A DNA stretch of 64,000 nucleotides from Pseudoxanthomonas sp. J31 (GCF_000510725.1 NZ_AZNZ01000008.1:62001-126000), one strand, 5' to 3'; counted from the stretch's first letter, positions 30,130-39,197 are shown. The notes: generated by a model not told the origin, from the sequence alone. Numbers and translations are program-made.

Positions 30130-31847
30130 GGCGAAAAGCGCTGGCGCAGGTTGAACCATAGCTGCGGCCCGCGGCGGGTGCCATCCTGGTTGGCGCCGTC
30201 CAGGCCGCCCGGGTTGTCGCCCAGCGGTGCGGCGAGCGCCAGGCCCAGGGTGGTGCCGCGGCGGTACCAGCGCAGGCCCAGCCCGGCCGCGGCCAGGCCG
30301 TAGCGGTTGACCAGCGCCGGGTCCCAGGGATCCTGGCGCGCGCGGATGCGGCCGCCGTCGGCGAACAGGAAGGCGTCGACCTCGCTGCTGCCCGGCGCCG
30401 GGAACACACGGTGCAGTTCCAGCTGGGCCAGCGCGCCGCTGTCGCCGGGCGCCTCGTTGACCGGATAGCCGCGCACGCCCGAGGGGCCGCCGAGCACGAA
30501 CTGCTGCGAGGAATCGAGGTTGCCGTCGGCCCACTGGCCGTTGACGCGCGCGCGCAGGTACCAGTCCCGGCCAAGCCAGCGGTCGTGGCGCAGCTCCAGC
30601 CGGGCGAGGGAGAAATCGCCGTGCACGCCGGCGCTGTCGAACTCCAGCTCGACCGGAAGGCCCAGGCGCACGCGGCCATGGGCCAGGTCCAGGATCCAGG
30701 CGGTATGGCCGCTGCCGGCGTGCACGGCATCGCCGAACAGGCTCAGGGTCAGGTCGTGCAGGCGGCGCCGGCGCAGCTCCTCGCCGAGGCTGGCGTCTTC
30801 CTGCAGGCGCCGGGCCCAGGCCAGCTCCATCTCGAGGTTGGCCGCCTCGCTGCGCAGCAGGGGATAGCTCACGCCGGCGCGGTACAGGCGCGAGGCGCCG
30901 CGCGCCTCCAGCTCCTCGAACTCCTTGCCCAGGCGGTAATGCAGGTCGGTATAGCCGAGGCTGCCGCGCAGGCCGCTGGCGCCCAGCGGCAGGGTGTAGC
31001 TGGCGCCGGCGTACTCCAGCTCCTCGCCGCGCATCACGGTGGCGCCGAGCTGGTCGCCGTAGCCACTGGGGTTGTCCACGGTCAGCCGGCCGATCGCCTG
31101 CGCGCGCCCGGTGTAGCGGCTGCCGTCGTTGCCGACCGCGAGGCTGCCGCCGAACAGCGGGCCGTCCTCGACCTGCAGCACCAGGTCGCTGGTGCCCGGT
31201 TCCTGGCCGGGTTGCAGCACACCGTCGACGTACACGCCCGGCAGGTCGTTGGCCAGCAGCAGGCCGCGCTCCAGCCGCCACATGGGATAGGGCTCGCCGG
31301 CACGCAGGCCGCGGCCGGCCATGGCGGCCACGAAGTCGCCGCGCGCGCGGCTGCCTGCGTCCAGCACGCCGATCCGGCCAAGGCGGCCTTCCAGCACCTG
31401 CACGACGACCGTGCCGTCGGTGATGTCCTGTTCCGGCAGTTCGGCGCGGGCGAACCAGCCGTGGGCGCGGTAGAGCGCCACGATCCGGCGCAGGGCCGCC
31501 TGCAGGTCGGAGAAGCGCAGCGGGCGGTCGCGCCAGGGCGCCAGCGCTTCCTGCAGGGTCGCCTCCGGCAGCAGGGTGGCGCCTTCCAGGCGGAAGCGGC
31601 GGACCTCGAACCGTGGCCCGGCTTCGTCGGCCGCGGGCTGTTCGCGCGTCGCGGGCGCGGGTGGCGCCACCGGCGCCATGCCAAGCGCGCGCTCGGCCTG
31701 GCGCTGCACCTGGCCGGCATCCGGCGGCGTGGCCAGCGCCGATGCCGGGGGCAGCAGCGCGGCGAGGGCCGCGGCCAGGACCGCCGCCCCGCGGGGAGCG
31801 GGCCGGCTACGGGTGGGCCGGTGCGGGCGCCGTGCGGTCGAGCGCAT
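30126..31847 (-). CDS. Two-partner-secretion transporter TpsB (ShlB/FhaC family)
   Basis: Outer-membrane beta-barrel that exports its TpsA partner, 573 residues. A signal peptide precedes POTRA domain 1 (about 78-150, FEVRRFRLEGATLLPEATL) and POTRA domain 2 (about 152-225). The 16-strand barrel follows with the loop-6 motif LGGPSGVRGYPVNEAPGD that contains the conserved VRGY. The C-terminus ends NLRQRFSP, with the barrel-signature Phe three from the end. It starts 6 bases after the CcsA-like gene stops and overlaps the TpsA start, so the three genes form one unit. Confidence 0.93.
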   Translation of the reverse strand: MRSTARRPHRPTRSRPAPRGAAVLAAALAALLPPASALATPPDAGQVQRQAERALGMAPVAPPAPATREQPAADEAGPRFEVRRFRLEGATLLPEATLQEALAPWRDRPLRFSDLQAALRRIVALYRAHGWFARAELPEQDITDGTVVVQVLEGRLGRIGVLDAGSRARGDFVAAMAGRGLRAGEPYPMWRLERGLLLANDLPGVYVDGVLQPGQEPGTSDLVLQVEDGPLFGGSLAVGNDGSRYTGRAQAIGRLTVDNPSGYGDQLGATVMRGEELEYAGASYTLPLGASGLRGSLGYTDLHYRLGKEFEELEARGASRLYRAGVSYPLLRSEAANLEMELAWARRLQEDASLGEELRRRRLHDLTLSLFGDAVHAGSGHTAWILDLAHGRVRLGLPVELEFDSAGVHGDFSLARLELRHDRWLGRDWYLRARVNGQWADGNLDSSQQFVLGGPSGVRGYPVNEAPGDSGALAQLELHRVFPAPGSSEVDAFLFADGGRIRARQDPWDPALVNRYGLAAAGLGLRWYRRGTTLGLALAAPLGDNPGGLDGANQDGTRRGPQLWFNLRQRFSP

Positions 31848-31853
31848 GGCGGT

Positions 31854-32645
31854 TCAGGGCCTGCCCAGCACCAGTTCCAGCACGAACTTGCTGCCGAAGA
31901 AGGCCAGCAGCAGGAGCACCATCGCGGTCAGGGTCCAGCGCACCGCGCGCACGCCGCGCCAGCCGTAGCGCCAGCGGCCCAGCAGCAGGCCGCCGAACAC
32001 CAGCCACGACAGCATGCTCAGCACGCTCTTGTGCACCAGGTGCTGGGACAGGAAGTCCTCGACGAAAAGTACGCCGGTCAGCAGGGTCAGGCTCAGCAGG
32101 GCGAAGCCGGCGCCGATCGTGCGGAACAGCAGCGACTCCAGTTCGGTCAGCGGCGGCAGCGAGCGCAGCCAGGTGCTGAAGGTGCGCCGGCGCAACGCGC
32201 GCTCCTGGATGCGCAGCATCACCGCCAGCATCGCGGCGATGGCCAGGGTGGCGTAGGCCAGCAGCGCCAGCCAGGCATGCAGCTGCAGGCGCCAGCCCAG
32301 CACCGTCGAGGTGGTGTGCCCGTGCAGGTGGTAGGCGACCAGCAGCGCCGCCGCCAGCGGGAAGGCGAACACGCCCAGCGCGGCCATGCGTCCGCGCGCG
32401 CCCACCAGCATGGTCATGCCGGCCATGCCCATGCCCACCAGCGACAGGGCGGAGAAGAAGTGCATGTCCGGGCCGCCGGGCGTGCGCCAGGCGACGAGGA
32501 GGTGGTAGGCGGCGTGCAGCAGGACCGCCGGTGCCGCCGCGGCCAGCCAGGCGCGTCCCGGCTGCGGCCGGCCCTGGCCCATGGCGCGGAACAGCAGGCC
32601 CGCGGCGGTCAGGTAGGCAAGTGCGGCAATGAGAACGATTGTCAT
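31854..32645 (-). CDS. CcsA/YpjD-like inner-membrane protein
   Basis: Polytopic membrane protein of 263 residues, about eight helices, of the cytochrome c assembly protein (CcsA) family in its small YpjD/CorE form. Visible: YHLHGHTTS, LQLHAWLALLAYATLAI with a conserved His, LTELESLLFRTIGAGFALLSLTLLTGVLF, and SQHLVHKSVLSMLSW with a second His. In many gammaproteobacteria this gene is next to ffh; here an efflux operon separates them. The ATG before TIVLIAALAYL is preferred to one 42 bases upstream. The precise function of this subfamily is not settled. Confidence 0.9.
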   Translation of the reverse strand: MTIVLIAALAYLTAAGLLFRAMGQGRPQPGRAWLAAAAPAVLLHAAYHLLVAWRTPGGPDMHFFSALSLVGMGMAGMTMLVGARGRMAALGVFAFPLAAALLVAYHLHGHTTSTVLGWRLQLHAWLALLAYATLAIAAMLAVMLRIQERALRRRTFSTWLRSLPPLTELESLLFRTIGAGFALLSLTLLTGVLFVEDFLSQHLVHKSVLSMLSWLVFGGLLLGRWRYGWRGVRAVRWTLTAMVLLLLAFFGSKFVLELVLGRP

Positions 32646-32821
32646 CGCGTGAGTGTCGCATAGCGCCGCGGCCAACCGGAATGCCATGGGTTGCCTTGAC
32701 CGCCACGGCGGGCGCCAAGGCAGCGTCGCGGCGTCACCGCTGGCGGCGGCGCGGGAGGGATGGGCCGGCCATCATGCCAGCCTGGCGCGGTGCCCGGGGC
32801 GGCACTGTGTGTGGCCGTGCT

Positions 32822-32848
32822 GCGCGCCCGCCGCGGCGGCGGGCGCGC
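32822..32848 (-). terminator. GC-rich hairpin just after emrB
   Basis: Perfect 11-base arms GCGCGCCCGCC and GGCGGGCGCGC with a 5-base loop, immediately downstream of the emrB stop on the minus strand. No T-run follows. The rest of the spacer to 32645 shows no clear element. Confidence 0.5.
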
Positions 32849-34435
32849 TCAGTGGTCGCCGCCCACCGGCCGCGGCCCCTTGGCCGTGAACGGCGGCCGC
32901 GCGAACCACACCAGCACGATCACCGCCAGGAAGATGATGCCAAGCAGGTGGAAGATCTCGTTGAAGCCGATCTGCGCGGCCTGCTGGCCGATCTCCTGGT
33001 TGAGCATCAGCGCCCCGCGGGTGAGGTCGCCCTGGCCCAGCTGGATCGCCAGCTGGCGCACGCCTTCGTCGCTGGCGGGCAGGTGCTCGGTCAGGCGCGC
33101 ATGGTGAATGGTGGTGCGCTGGTTCCAGGCCCAGGTGGTCAGCGAGGCGGCGAAGCTGCCGCCCAGGGTGCGCACGAAGGTGGCCAGGCCGGACCCGGCG
33201 GCGATCTCGTGCGGCTCCAGGTCCGACAGCAGGATGGTCAGCACCGGCATGAAGAACAGGGCCACGCCGATGCCCTGCACCAGCTGGATCATCGCCACGC
33301 GCTGGAAGTCCACGTCCAGGTTGAAGCCGGCGCGCATGAAGCTGGTGGTGGCCATCGCCACGAAGGCGAGGCTGGCCAGCATGCGCAGGTCGAAGCGGGT
33401 GGCGTACTTGCCCACGAACGGGGTCAGCAGCACCGGCAGGATGCCGATCGGCGCGGTGGCGAAGCCGGCCCAGATCGCGGTGTAGCCCATGTTCCGCTGC
33501 AGCCACAGCGGCACCATCAGGCCGATGGCGAAGAACGCGGCGTAGGCCGTGACCATCGCCACCGTGCCGGCGGCGAAGTTGCGGTGGCGGAACAGGCGCA
33601 GGTTGACGATCGGATCCTTCTCGGTGAGCTCCCAGATCACGAACACCGCCAGTGCGACCACCGCGACGATGGTCAGCACCACGATCTCGGTGGACTGGAA
33701 CCAGTCCTTCTCGTTGCCCAGGTCGAGCATGATCTGCAGCGCGCCCACGCCCAGCACCAGGCTGGCCAGGCCGATGTAGTCCATCTTCGGCTTCTCGGTG
33801 CGCTCGGGCCGGCCCTTCATCTGCGAGCTCACCACCCAGGCCGCGAACAGGCCGATCGGCACGTTGATGAAGAAGATCCACTCCCAGCTGTAGTTGTCGG
33901 TGATCCAGCCGCCGAGGATGGGGCCGGCGATCGGCGCGACCACGGTGACCATCGCCAGCAGGGCGATGGCCTGGCCGCGCTTGGCCGGTGGATAGATCGA
34001 CAGCAGCAGGGCCTGGGTCACCGGGTACATCGGGCCGCAGACGAAGCCCTGCAGGGCGCGCGATGCCACCAGCATGCCCATGCTCTGCGAGATGCCGCAC
34101 AGCAGGGAGGCGACGACGAAGGCCAGGGTCGCCCACTGGAACAGGCGCACCTCGCCGAAGCGGCGGCTGAGGAAGCCGGTCAGCGGCAGGGCGATGGCGT
34201 TGCTGACCGCGAACGAGGTGATCACCCAGGTCGCCTGGTTGGCACTGGCGCCGAGGTTGCCGGAGATGGTCGGCAGCGAGACGTTGGCGATCGTGGTGTC
34301 CAGCACCTGCATGAACGAGGCGAGCGCCAGGCCCAGGGTGGCCAGGGCCACGCTGGGCGGACGGAATGGCTGGGCCGCGGCGGCCGCGCGTGGCGCGGCG
34401 CCGGATCCGGGGGCGGTGGCGGCGGTGGAGGACAT
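32849..34435 (-). CDS. emrB: MFS drug exporter, EmrB/QacA (DHA2) family
   Basis: Fourteen-helix proton antiporter of 528 residues that moves hydrophobic toxicants. Landmarks: FMQVLDTTIANVSLPTISGNLGAS in helix 1 (Asp-Thr-Thr-Ile-Ala-Asn-Val), WVITSFAVSNAIALPLTGFLSRRFGEVRLF (motif A), and VAPIAGPILGGWITDNYSWEWIFFINVPIG (motif C). It is the last gene of marR-tolC-emrA-emrB, 15 bases after emrA. With the adaptor and outer-membrane channel encoded in the same operon, a complete tripartite EmrAB-TolC-like pump is present. Substrates are not predictable; the MarR regulator suggests phenolic or lipophilic inducers (inference). Confidence 0.95.
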   Translation of the reverse strand: MSSTAATAPGSGAAPRAAAAAQPFRPPSVALATLGLALASFMQVLDTTIANVSLPTISGNLGASANQATWVITSFAVSNAIALPLTGFLSRRFGEVRLFQWATLAFVVASLLCGISQSMGMLVASRALQGFVCGPMYPVTQALLLSIYPPAKRGQAIALLAMVTVVAPIAGPILGGWITDNYSWEWIFFINVPIGLFAAWVVSSQMKGRPERTEKPKMDYIGLASLVLGVGALQIMLDLGNEKDWFQSTEIVVLTIVAVVALAVFVIWELTEKDPIVNLRLFRHRNFAAGTVAMVTAYAAFFAIGLMVPLWLQRNMGYTAIWAGFATAPIGILPVLLTPFVGKYATRFDLRMLASLAFVAMATTSFMRAGFNLDVDFQRVAMIQLVQGIGVALFFMPVLTILLSDLEPHEIAAGSGLATFVRTLGGSFAASLTTWAWNQRTTIHHARLTEHLPASDEGVRQLAIQLGQGDLTRGALMLNQEIGQQAAQIGFNEIFHLLGIIFLAVIVLVWFARPPFTAKGPRPVGGDH

Positions 34436-34450
34436 GGGGGAGGGCGTCCG

Positions 34451-35641
34451 TCAGCCGTGCGCGCGCGGCAGGTTCTGCTCGATGATCCGGGTGATCAGCG
34501 CGTTGGCCTCGTCCAGCTGCCTGCGGTAGACGGCGGTGGAGAAGCGCGGCTCGCCTTCGCCGCGCGACTGCGCCAGCACCTGGCCGCTGTCATCGCGCAC
34601 GTCCACGTCGACATGCATGCTCAGGCCCAGGCGCAGCGGATGGGTGGCCAGCTGCTCCGGGTCCAGCTCGATCCGCACCGGCACGCGCTGCACGATCTTG
34701 ATCCAGTTGCCCGAGGCGTTTTGCGCCGGCAGCAGGGAGAACGCGCTGCCGGTGCCCAGGCCGAGGCTGGCGACCTTGCCCTGGTAGCGGACGCTGCCGC
34801 CGTACAGGTCGGCCCTGACCTCGACCGGCTGGCCGATGCGCATGCGCGCCAGCTGGGTTTCCTTGAAGTTGGCCTCCACCCACATCTGCTCCAGCGGCAC
34901 CACGGTCATCAGCGTGGCGCCGGGCTGCACGCGCTGGCCCAGCTGCACCTGGCGCCTGGCCACGTAGCCGGACACCGGGGCGACGATCGCGGTGCGCTGC
35001 AGTCCCAGGTAGGCCTGGCGCAGCTGCGAGGCGGCGGCCTGCACCTGCGGCTGCTCCTGCACGGTGGTGGCATCGACCAGGGCGCGGCTGCGCTGCAGGT
35101 TGCCCCGGGCGGTGCCCAGCGCGGCCTCGGCGGCGGCGAGCACGTCGCGGGCGTGGGCCAGTTCCTCGCGCGAGATCGCGCCGCTGGCGACCAGGCCCTC
35201 GCGGCGCTTCACGTCGGCGCGTGCCTGCTCGACCGCGACCTGGCGCGCGCGCAGTTCGGCCTGGGCAGCGTCGGCGCTGCCGAAGTAACCGCGCACCTGG
35301 CGCACGGTCGCGGCCAGGTTGGCCACGGCCTGGTCGTAGGCGACCTGGGCGTCGTTCGGGTCCAGCTGCACCAGCACCTGGCCGGCCTCGACCCGGTCGC
35401 CGTCGTCGGCCTGGATGCCGACCACGGTGCCGGCGGTCTGCGGCACCACGCTCACCACGTTGCCCTGGGCGTAGGCGTCGTCGGTGTCCTCGTGCCAGCG
35501 GGCGTACAGCAGGTACCAGGCCAGCCAGGCGGCGCCGGCCAGGACCACGACCAGCAGCAGGATCTTCAGGGCGCGCTGGCGCTTGCCATTGCTGGCGGGC
35601 GCGGCCGGCGCAGTCACTTGCGGATTGGTTTCGGTGGTCAT
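34451..35641 (-). CDS. emrA: EmrA-type membrane fusion protein
   Basis: Periplasmic adaptor (HlyD family) of 396 residues linking EmrB to the outer-membrane channel. One N-terminal membrane anchor (ALKILLLVVVLAGAAWLAWYLLY, about residues 25-47) is followed by WHEDTDDAYAQGNVVSVVPQTAGTVVGI, the lipoyl half-motif typical of EmrA, a long alpha-helical hairpin (about 90-210), and IVAPVSGYVARRQVQLGQRV, the second lipoyl half. The ATG before TTETNPQVTAP is used; the longer upstream frame lies in the preceding spacer and tolC end. Spacing to neighbours is 13 and 15 bases. Confidence 0.95.
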   Translation of the reverse strand: MTTETNPQVTAPAAPASNGKRQRALKILLLVVVLAGAAWLAWYLLYARWHEDTDDAYAQGNVVSVVPQTAGTVVGIQADDGDRVEAGQVLVQLDPNDAQVAYDQAVANLAATVRQVRGYFGSADAAQAELRARQVAVEQARADVKRREGLVASGAISREELAHARDVLAAAEAALGTARGNLQRSRALVDATTVQEQPQVQAAASQLRQAYLGLQRTAIVAPVSGYVARRQVQLGQRVQPGATLMTVVPLEQMWVEANFKETQLARMRIGQPVEVRADLYGGSVRYQGKVASLGLGTGSAFSLLPAQNASGNWIKIVQRVPVRIELDPEQLATHPLRLGLSMHVDVDVRDDSGQVLAQSRGEGEPRFSTAVYRRQLDEANALITRIIEQNLPRAHG

Positions 35642-35654
35642 GGGCGTGGGGGGC

Positions 35655-37133
35655 TCAGGAGTTCGGTTCGGAGGCGGTGGATGCGGTAGCGGGCGCGTCG
35701 AAGGACAGGCCGCCGCCAAGCGCGCGGTCGAGGTCGACCGCGGCCAGGTAGCGCTGCGCGCGCAGCGCCGCCAGCTGCTGCTCGACCTGCAGCAGCGGAC
35801 GCTGCGCGGACAGCACCTCGAGCTGGCTGCCGATGCCGGCGTGGTAGCGGGCCTCGGCCAGCTGCAGCGCGGCCTCGGCGGAGGCGCGCGCCTCCTGCAG
35901 CGAGCGTTCCTGCGCGTCCAGCGAGCGGATCGCCTGGACTGCGTCGGTCACCTCGTGCAGGGCATCGACCACGCCCTGGTTGTAGCGGGCCACGGCCAGG
36001 TCGTAGTCGGCATTGCGCGCATCCAGCCGGTTGCGGCGCGCGCCGGCGTCGAAGATCGGCAGGCTGATTGCCGGGCCGCCGAAGCCGAGCACGGCGTCGC
36101 CGTCGAACAGGTCGGCGAAGTCGGTGGCGGCCAGGCCGACCAGGCCGCTGAGGTCGATGCTGGGCCTGAAGGTGGCCTTGGCCGACTTGATGCCCTGCGC
36201 CGCGGCCTCGACCCGCCAGCGCGCGGCGACCACATCGGGGCGGTGGCCCAGCAGTTCGCTCGGCAGCACCCCCGGCAGCGCCGGCGCGGGAGCCTGCAGC
36301 AGGCGTGGGCGGGCGATGTCCAGGCCGCGGTCCGGGCCCTGGCCCAGCAGCGCGGCCAGGGCAGTGCGCAGGGCGTCGATCTGCTGCTGCGCCGCCTCCA
36401 CCTGGGCCTTGGCCGTGGCGATGGCGGTCTCGGCGTTGCGCAGCGACAGCGCGCCGTCGATGCCGGCGTCCACGCGCTGGCGGCCCAGCTGCAGCAGGCG
36501 CTCGCTGCGCTGCTGCTCGCGCAGGGCGATGTCGTGCGCCTCGTGGGCCTGGGCCAGGGCGATGTAGCTGCGCGCCACGTTCGCGGCCAGGGACAGGCGT
36601 GCGGCCTGGGCCTCGATCTGGCTGGCGCGGGCCTCGCCCAGCGCGGCCTCGTAGTCGGCGCGCCTGCCGCCCCACACGTCCAGCGGCCACTCGAAGTTGA
36701 GCATCAGCACCGCGTTGTGCATCAGCTGGCCGCCCAGCTCCTCGCCGGCCAGGCCCTCGGGCAGCTGGGCCACCGCGTACTGCGCGCTGCCGGCCACGGT
36801 CGGCTTGCGCGCGGCGGAAGCGAGGCCGGCCTGGGCGCGGGCCTTGCGCAGGCGGGCGTCGGCGGCCACCAGCGAGGGACTGCCGTCGAGGGCCTCGGCG
36901 ACCAGCGTGTCCAGCTGCGGGTCGCCGAAGGCGCGCCACCAGTCCTGGCGCGGGAACGCGGCCGGGCTGGTGGGCGCGCCGTCCAGGCTGCGCGCGGCGG
37001 CATGGGTGTCGGCATCGCGCAACTGCGCGGCCGGCTCCAGCCCGCCGGTGCTGGCGCAGCCGGCCAGCGCGAGCGCAAGGGACAGGGTACCGATGGCCGC
37101 CAGGCGGCGGCCGGGGTGGGGGAGGGCAGGCAT
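35655..37133 (-). CDS. Outer-membrane efflux lipoprotein, TolC/NodT family
   Basis: Outer-membrane channel of 492 residues. A lipoprotein signal with lipobox LALAGC ends at about residue 25. Two outer-membrane efflux protein repeats follow, with the NodT-type opening FPRQDWWRAFGDPQLDTLVAEAL, a long coiled-coil body, and the second repeat start VLPSELLGHRPDVVAARWRVEAAA. It starts 3 bases after marR stops and precedes emrA by 13, completing a self-sufficient tripartite pump. Confidence 0.95.
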   Translation of the reverse strand: MPALPHPGRRLAAIGTLSLALALAGCASTGGLEPAAQLRDADTHAAARSLDGAPTSPAAFPRQDWWRAFGDPQLDTLVAEALDGSPSLVAADARLRKARAQAGLASAARKPTVAGSAQYAVAQLPEGLAGEELGGQLMHNAVLMLNFEWPLDVWGGRRADYEAALGEARASQIEAQAARLSLAANVARSYIALAQAHEAHDIALREQQRSERLLQLGRQRVDAGIDGALSLRNAETAIATAKAQVEAAQQQIDALRTALAALLGQGPDRGLDIARPRLLQAPAPALPGVLPSELLGHRPDVVAARWRVEAAAQGIKSAKATFRPSIDLSGLVGLAATDFADLFDGDAVLGFGGPAISLPIFDAGARRNRLDARNADYDLAVARYNQGVVDALHEVTDAVQAIRSLDAQERSLQEARASAEAALQLAEARYHAGIGSQLEVLSAQRPLLQVEQQLAALRAQRYLAAVDLDRALGGGLSFDAPATASTASEPNS

Positions 37134-37136
37134 CGG

Positions 37137-37586
37137 TCAGGTTTCCGGAATGGAAAGGTTGTCGCGGACCTGCTCCAGCAGGCGCACGAACTGCGCGCGC
37201 TGGGCTTCGTCCAGGCCGGCGAAGGCGGCCTCGCTGACCCGCTCGCCGCACTGGGCGATGTCGCGCGCGATCTGCTTGCCGCCTTCGGTCAGGCGGATGT
37301 TGAGCGCGCGGCGGTCGCCCGGATCGGCGCCGCGCACGATCAGGCCGCGGGCCTCGAGCCTGTCCAGCAGGCGGGTCATGGCGCCCGGGGTCAGTTCGGC
37401 GATGCGCGCCAGCTCGGTGGCGTTGGCCACGCCCTCGGACAGCTTCTTGATGATCAGGAACTGGCTGAAGGTGAGGTCGTGGCCGACCTTGACCAGCTCG
37501 TGCTGCCAGCGCGCGCGCATGGCGTCGCGGACCTGGCGCACGAGCAGGCCGAGGCTGGAGCCGGAGCAGACGGGGGGCGAAGACAT
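37137..37586 (-). CDS. MarR-family regulator of the efflux operon
   Basis: Winged-helix repressor of 149 residues. The DNA-binding core contains TFSQFLIIKKLSEGVANATELARIAELTPGAMTRLLDRLEARGLIVRGADPGDRRALNIRLTEGG, with the recognition helix and the wing DPGDRRALN. N- and C-terminal helices supply dimerisation. It is the first gene of marR-tolC-emrA-emrB, and a perfect dyad overlaps its promoter, so it probably represses its own operon until a ligand binds. Confidence 0.95.
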   Translation of the reverse strand: MSSPPVCSGSSLGLLVRQVRDAMRARWQHELVKVGHDLTFSQFLIIKKLSEGVANATELARIAELTPGAMTRLLDRLEARGLIVRGADPGDRRALNIRLTEGGKQIARDIAQCGERVSEAAFAGLDEAQRAQFVRLLEQVRDNLSIPET

Positions 37587-37609
37587 GGGGACGGGAGGAT
37601 ACTCGCCCT

Positions 37610-37637
37610 GGCAATATTTGCAAGCGCAAATATTGCC
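37610..37637. promoter_or_regulatory. MarR operator: perfect 12-bp-arm inverted repeat
   Basis: Arms GGCAATATTTGC and GCAAATATTGCC around an AAGC centre, 24 bases before the marR start codon. It is conspicuously AT-rich in GC-rich surroundings. A minus-strand TTGAAC (fwd 37639-37644) abuts it, so a repressor bound here would cover the promoter of the efflux operon. Confidence 0.8.
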
Positions 37638-37717
37638 TGTTCAACCTGTGCCCGGGGCCGGAACCGGCCGGGCACAGTGCGCAGGCGCAACGGACGGGGG
37701 CACTGCCCCGCGCCCGC

Positions 37718-37723
37718 TATAAT
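37718..37723 (+). promoter_or_regulatory. -10 box of ffh
   Basis: A perfect TATAAT 33 bases before the ffh ATG. No good -35 is visible at the expected distance. Confidence 0.6.
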
Positions 37724-37756
37724 CGCCGGCCGTTTTCCGCCTTCCGGTCCGCCTGC

Positions 37757-39127
37757 ATGTTCGAATCCCTGACCCAGCGCCTGTCCGGCACCCTCGAGCG
37801 GCTGCGCGGCCGCGGCCGGCTGACCGAGTCCAACATCAGCGAGGCCGTGCGCGAGGTGCGCATCGCCCTGCTGGAGGCCGACGTCGCCCTGCCGGTGGTC
37901 CAGGCCCTGATCCAGCGCATCAAGGTGCGCGCGGTTGGCCAGGAGGTGCTCAAGTCGCTGACCCCGGGCCAGGCCCTGATCAAGGTGGTGCGCGACGAGC
38001 TGACCGCGGTGATGGGCTCGGCCGCGACCGACCTGAATCTCAACGTCCCGGCCCCGGCGGTGTTCCTGATGGCCGGCCTGCAGGGCGCCGGCAAGACCAC
38101 CACCGTCGGCAAGCTGGCCAGGCACCTGAAGGAAAGGCGCAAGAAGAAGGTGATGGTGGTCAGCGCCGACGTCTACCGTCCGGCCGCGATCGAGCAGCTG
38201 AAGACCCTGGCCGAACAGACCGGCGTGCTGTTCTTCCCGTCCGACGCCGGGCAGAAGCCGGAGGACATCGTCCGCGCCGCGATCGCGGACGCGAAGAAAT
38301 CCTTCGTCGACGTGCTGATCGTCGATACCGCCGGCCGCCTCGCCATCGACGAGGCGATGATGGCCGAGATCAAGGCCCTGCACGCCGCGGTCAACCCGGC
38401 CGAGACCCTGTTCGTGGTCGACGCCATGACCGGCCAGGACGCGGCCAACACCGCCAAGGCGTTCTCCGACGCCCTGCCGCTGACCGGCGTGGTCCTGACC
38501 AAGACCGACGGCGATGCCCGCGGCGGCGCGGCGCTCTCCGTGCGCTACATCACCGGCAAGCCGATCAAGTTCGTCGGCACCGGCGAGAAGGTCGACGGCC
38601 TGGACGTGTTCCACCCCGACCGCGTCGCCGCGCGCATCCTCGACATGGGCGACGTGCTGTCGCTGGTGGAGCAGGTCGAGCAGACCGTCGACCAGGAGAA
38701 GGCCGCCAAACTGGCCGCCAAGGTCGCCAAGGGCAAGAAGTTCGACCTCAACGACATGCGCGACCAGCTGGAGCAGATGCAGAACATGGGCGGCATCGCC
38801 GGCCTGATCGACAAGCTGCCCGGCCTCGGCCAGGTGCCCGAGCACCTCAAGCAGCAGGTGGCGCAGAGCCGCGAGGTGCCGCGCATGATCGCCATCATCG
38901 GCTCGATGACCCCCAAGGAGCGGCGCAACCCGGGCCTGCTCAACGGCTCGCGCCGTGCCCGCATCGCCCGCGGTTCGGGTACCACCCCGGCCGACGTCAA
39001 CAAGCTGCTGAAGCAGTACCAGCAGATGGAGAAGATGATGGCGAAGATGGGCCGCGGCGGCATGAAGGGGATGATGCGCGGCCTGCAGGGCATGATGGGC
39101 GGCATGGGCCGCATGCCGTTCCGCTGA
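37757..39127 (+). CDS. ffh: Signal recognition particle protein
   Basis: GTPase that binds signal sequences and 4.5S RNA and delivers ribosomes to FtsY, 456 residues. N domain about 1-85, G domain with G1 GLQGAGKTTT, DVYRPAAIEQL (insertion box), DTAGRL, TKTDGDARGGAALS, then a methionine-rich M domain from about 300 (GDVLSLVEQVEQ, MIAIIGSMTPKERRNP, RRARIARGSGTTPADVNKLLKQY). The tail is Met/Gly-rich. TATAAT lies upstream. Its usual neighbours (CcsA-like on one side, rpsP on the other) are displaced by efflux gene sets. Confidence 0.98.
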   Translation: MFESLTQRLSGTLERLRGRGRLTESNISEAVREVRIALLEADVALPVVQALIQRIKVRAVGQEVLKSLTPGQALIKVVRDELTAVMGSAATDLNLNVPAPAVFLMAGLQGAGKTTTVGKLARHLKERRKKKVMVVSADVYRPAAIEQLKTLAEQTGVLFFPSDAGQKPEDIVRAAIADAKKSFVDVLIVDTAGRLAIDEAMMAEIKALHAAVNPAETLFVVDAMTGQDAANTAKAFSDALPLTGVVLTKTDGDARGGAALSVRYITGKPIKFVGTGEKVDGLDVFHPDRVAARILDMGDVLSLVEQVEQTVDQEKAAKLAAKVAKGKKFDLNDMRDQLEQMQNMGGIAGLIDKLPGLGQVPEHLKQQVAQSREVPRMIAIIGSMTPKERRNPGLLNGSRRARIARGSGTTPADVNKLLKQYQQMEKMMAKMGRGGMKGMMRGLQGMMGGMGRMPFR

Positions 39128-39197
39128 TCCACGCGCGGGCTGGCCACGCGGCCCCGGCGCCGGCCGGCTGGCCCGGTCGAGGACGATGGAGGACGCG

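Noticed and set aside
37137..37586. Split of the marR-tolC-emrAB operon into separate units
   Set aside because: Spacings of 3, 13 and 15 bases and no hairpin between the genes favour one transcript.
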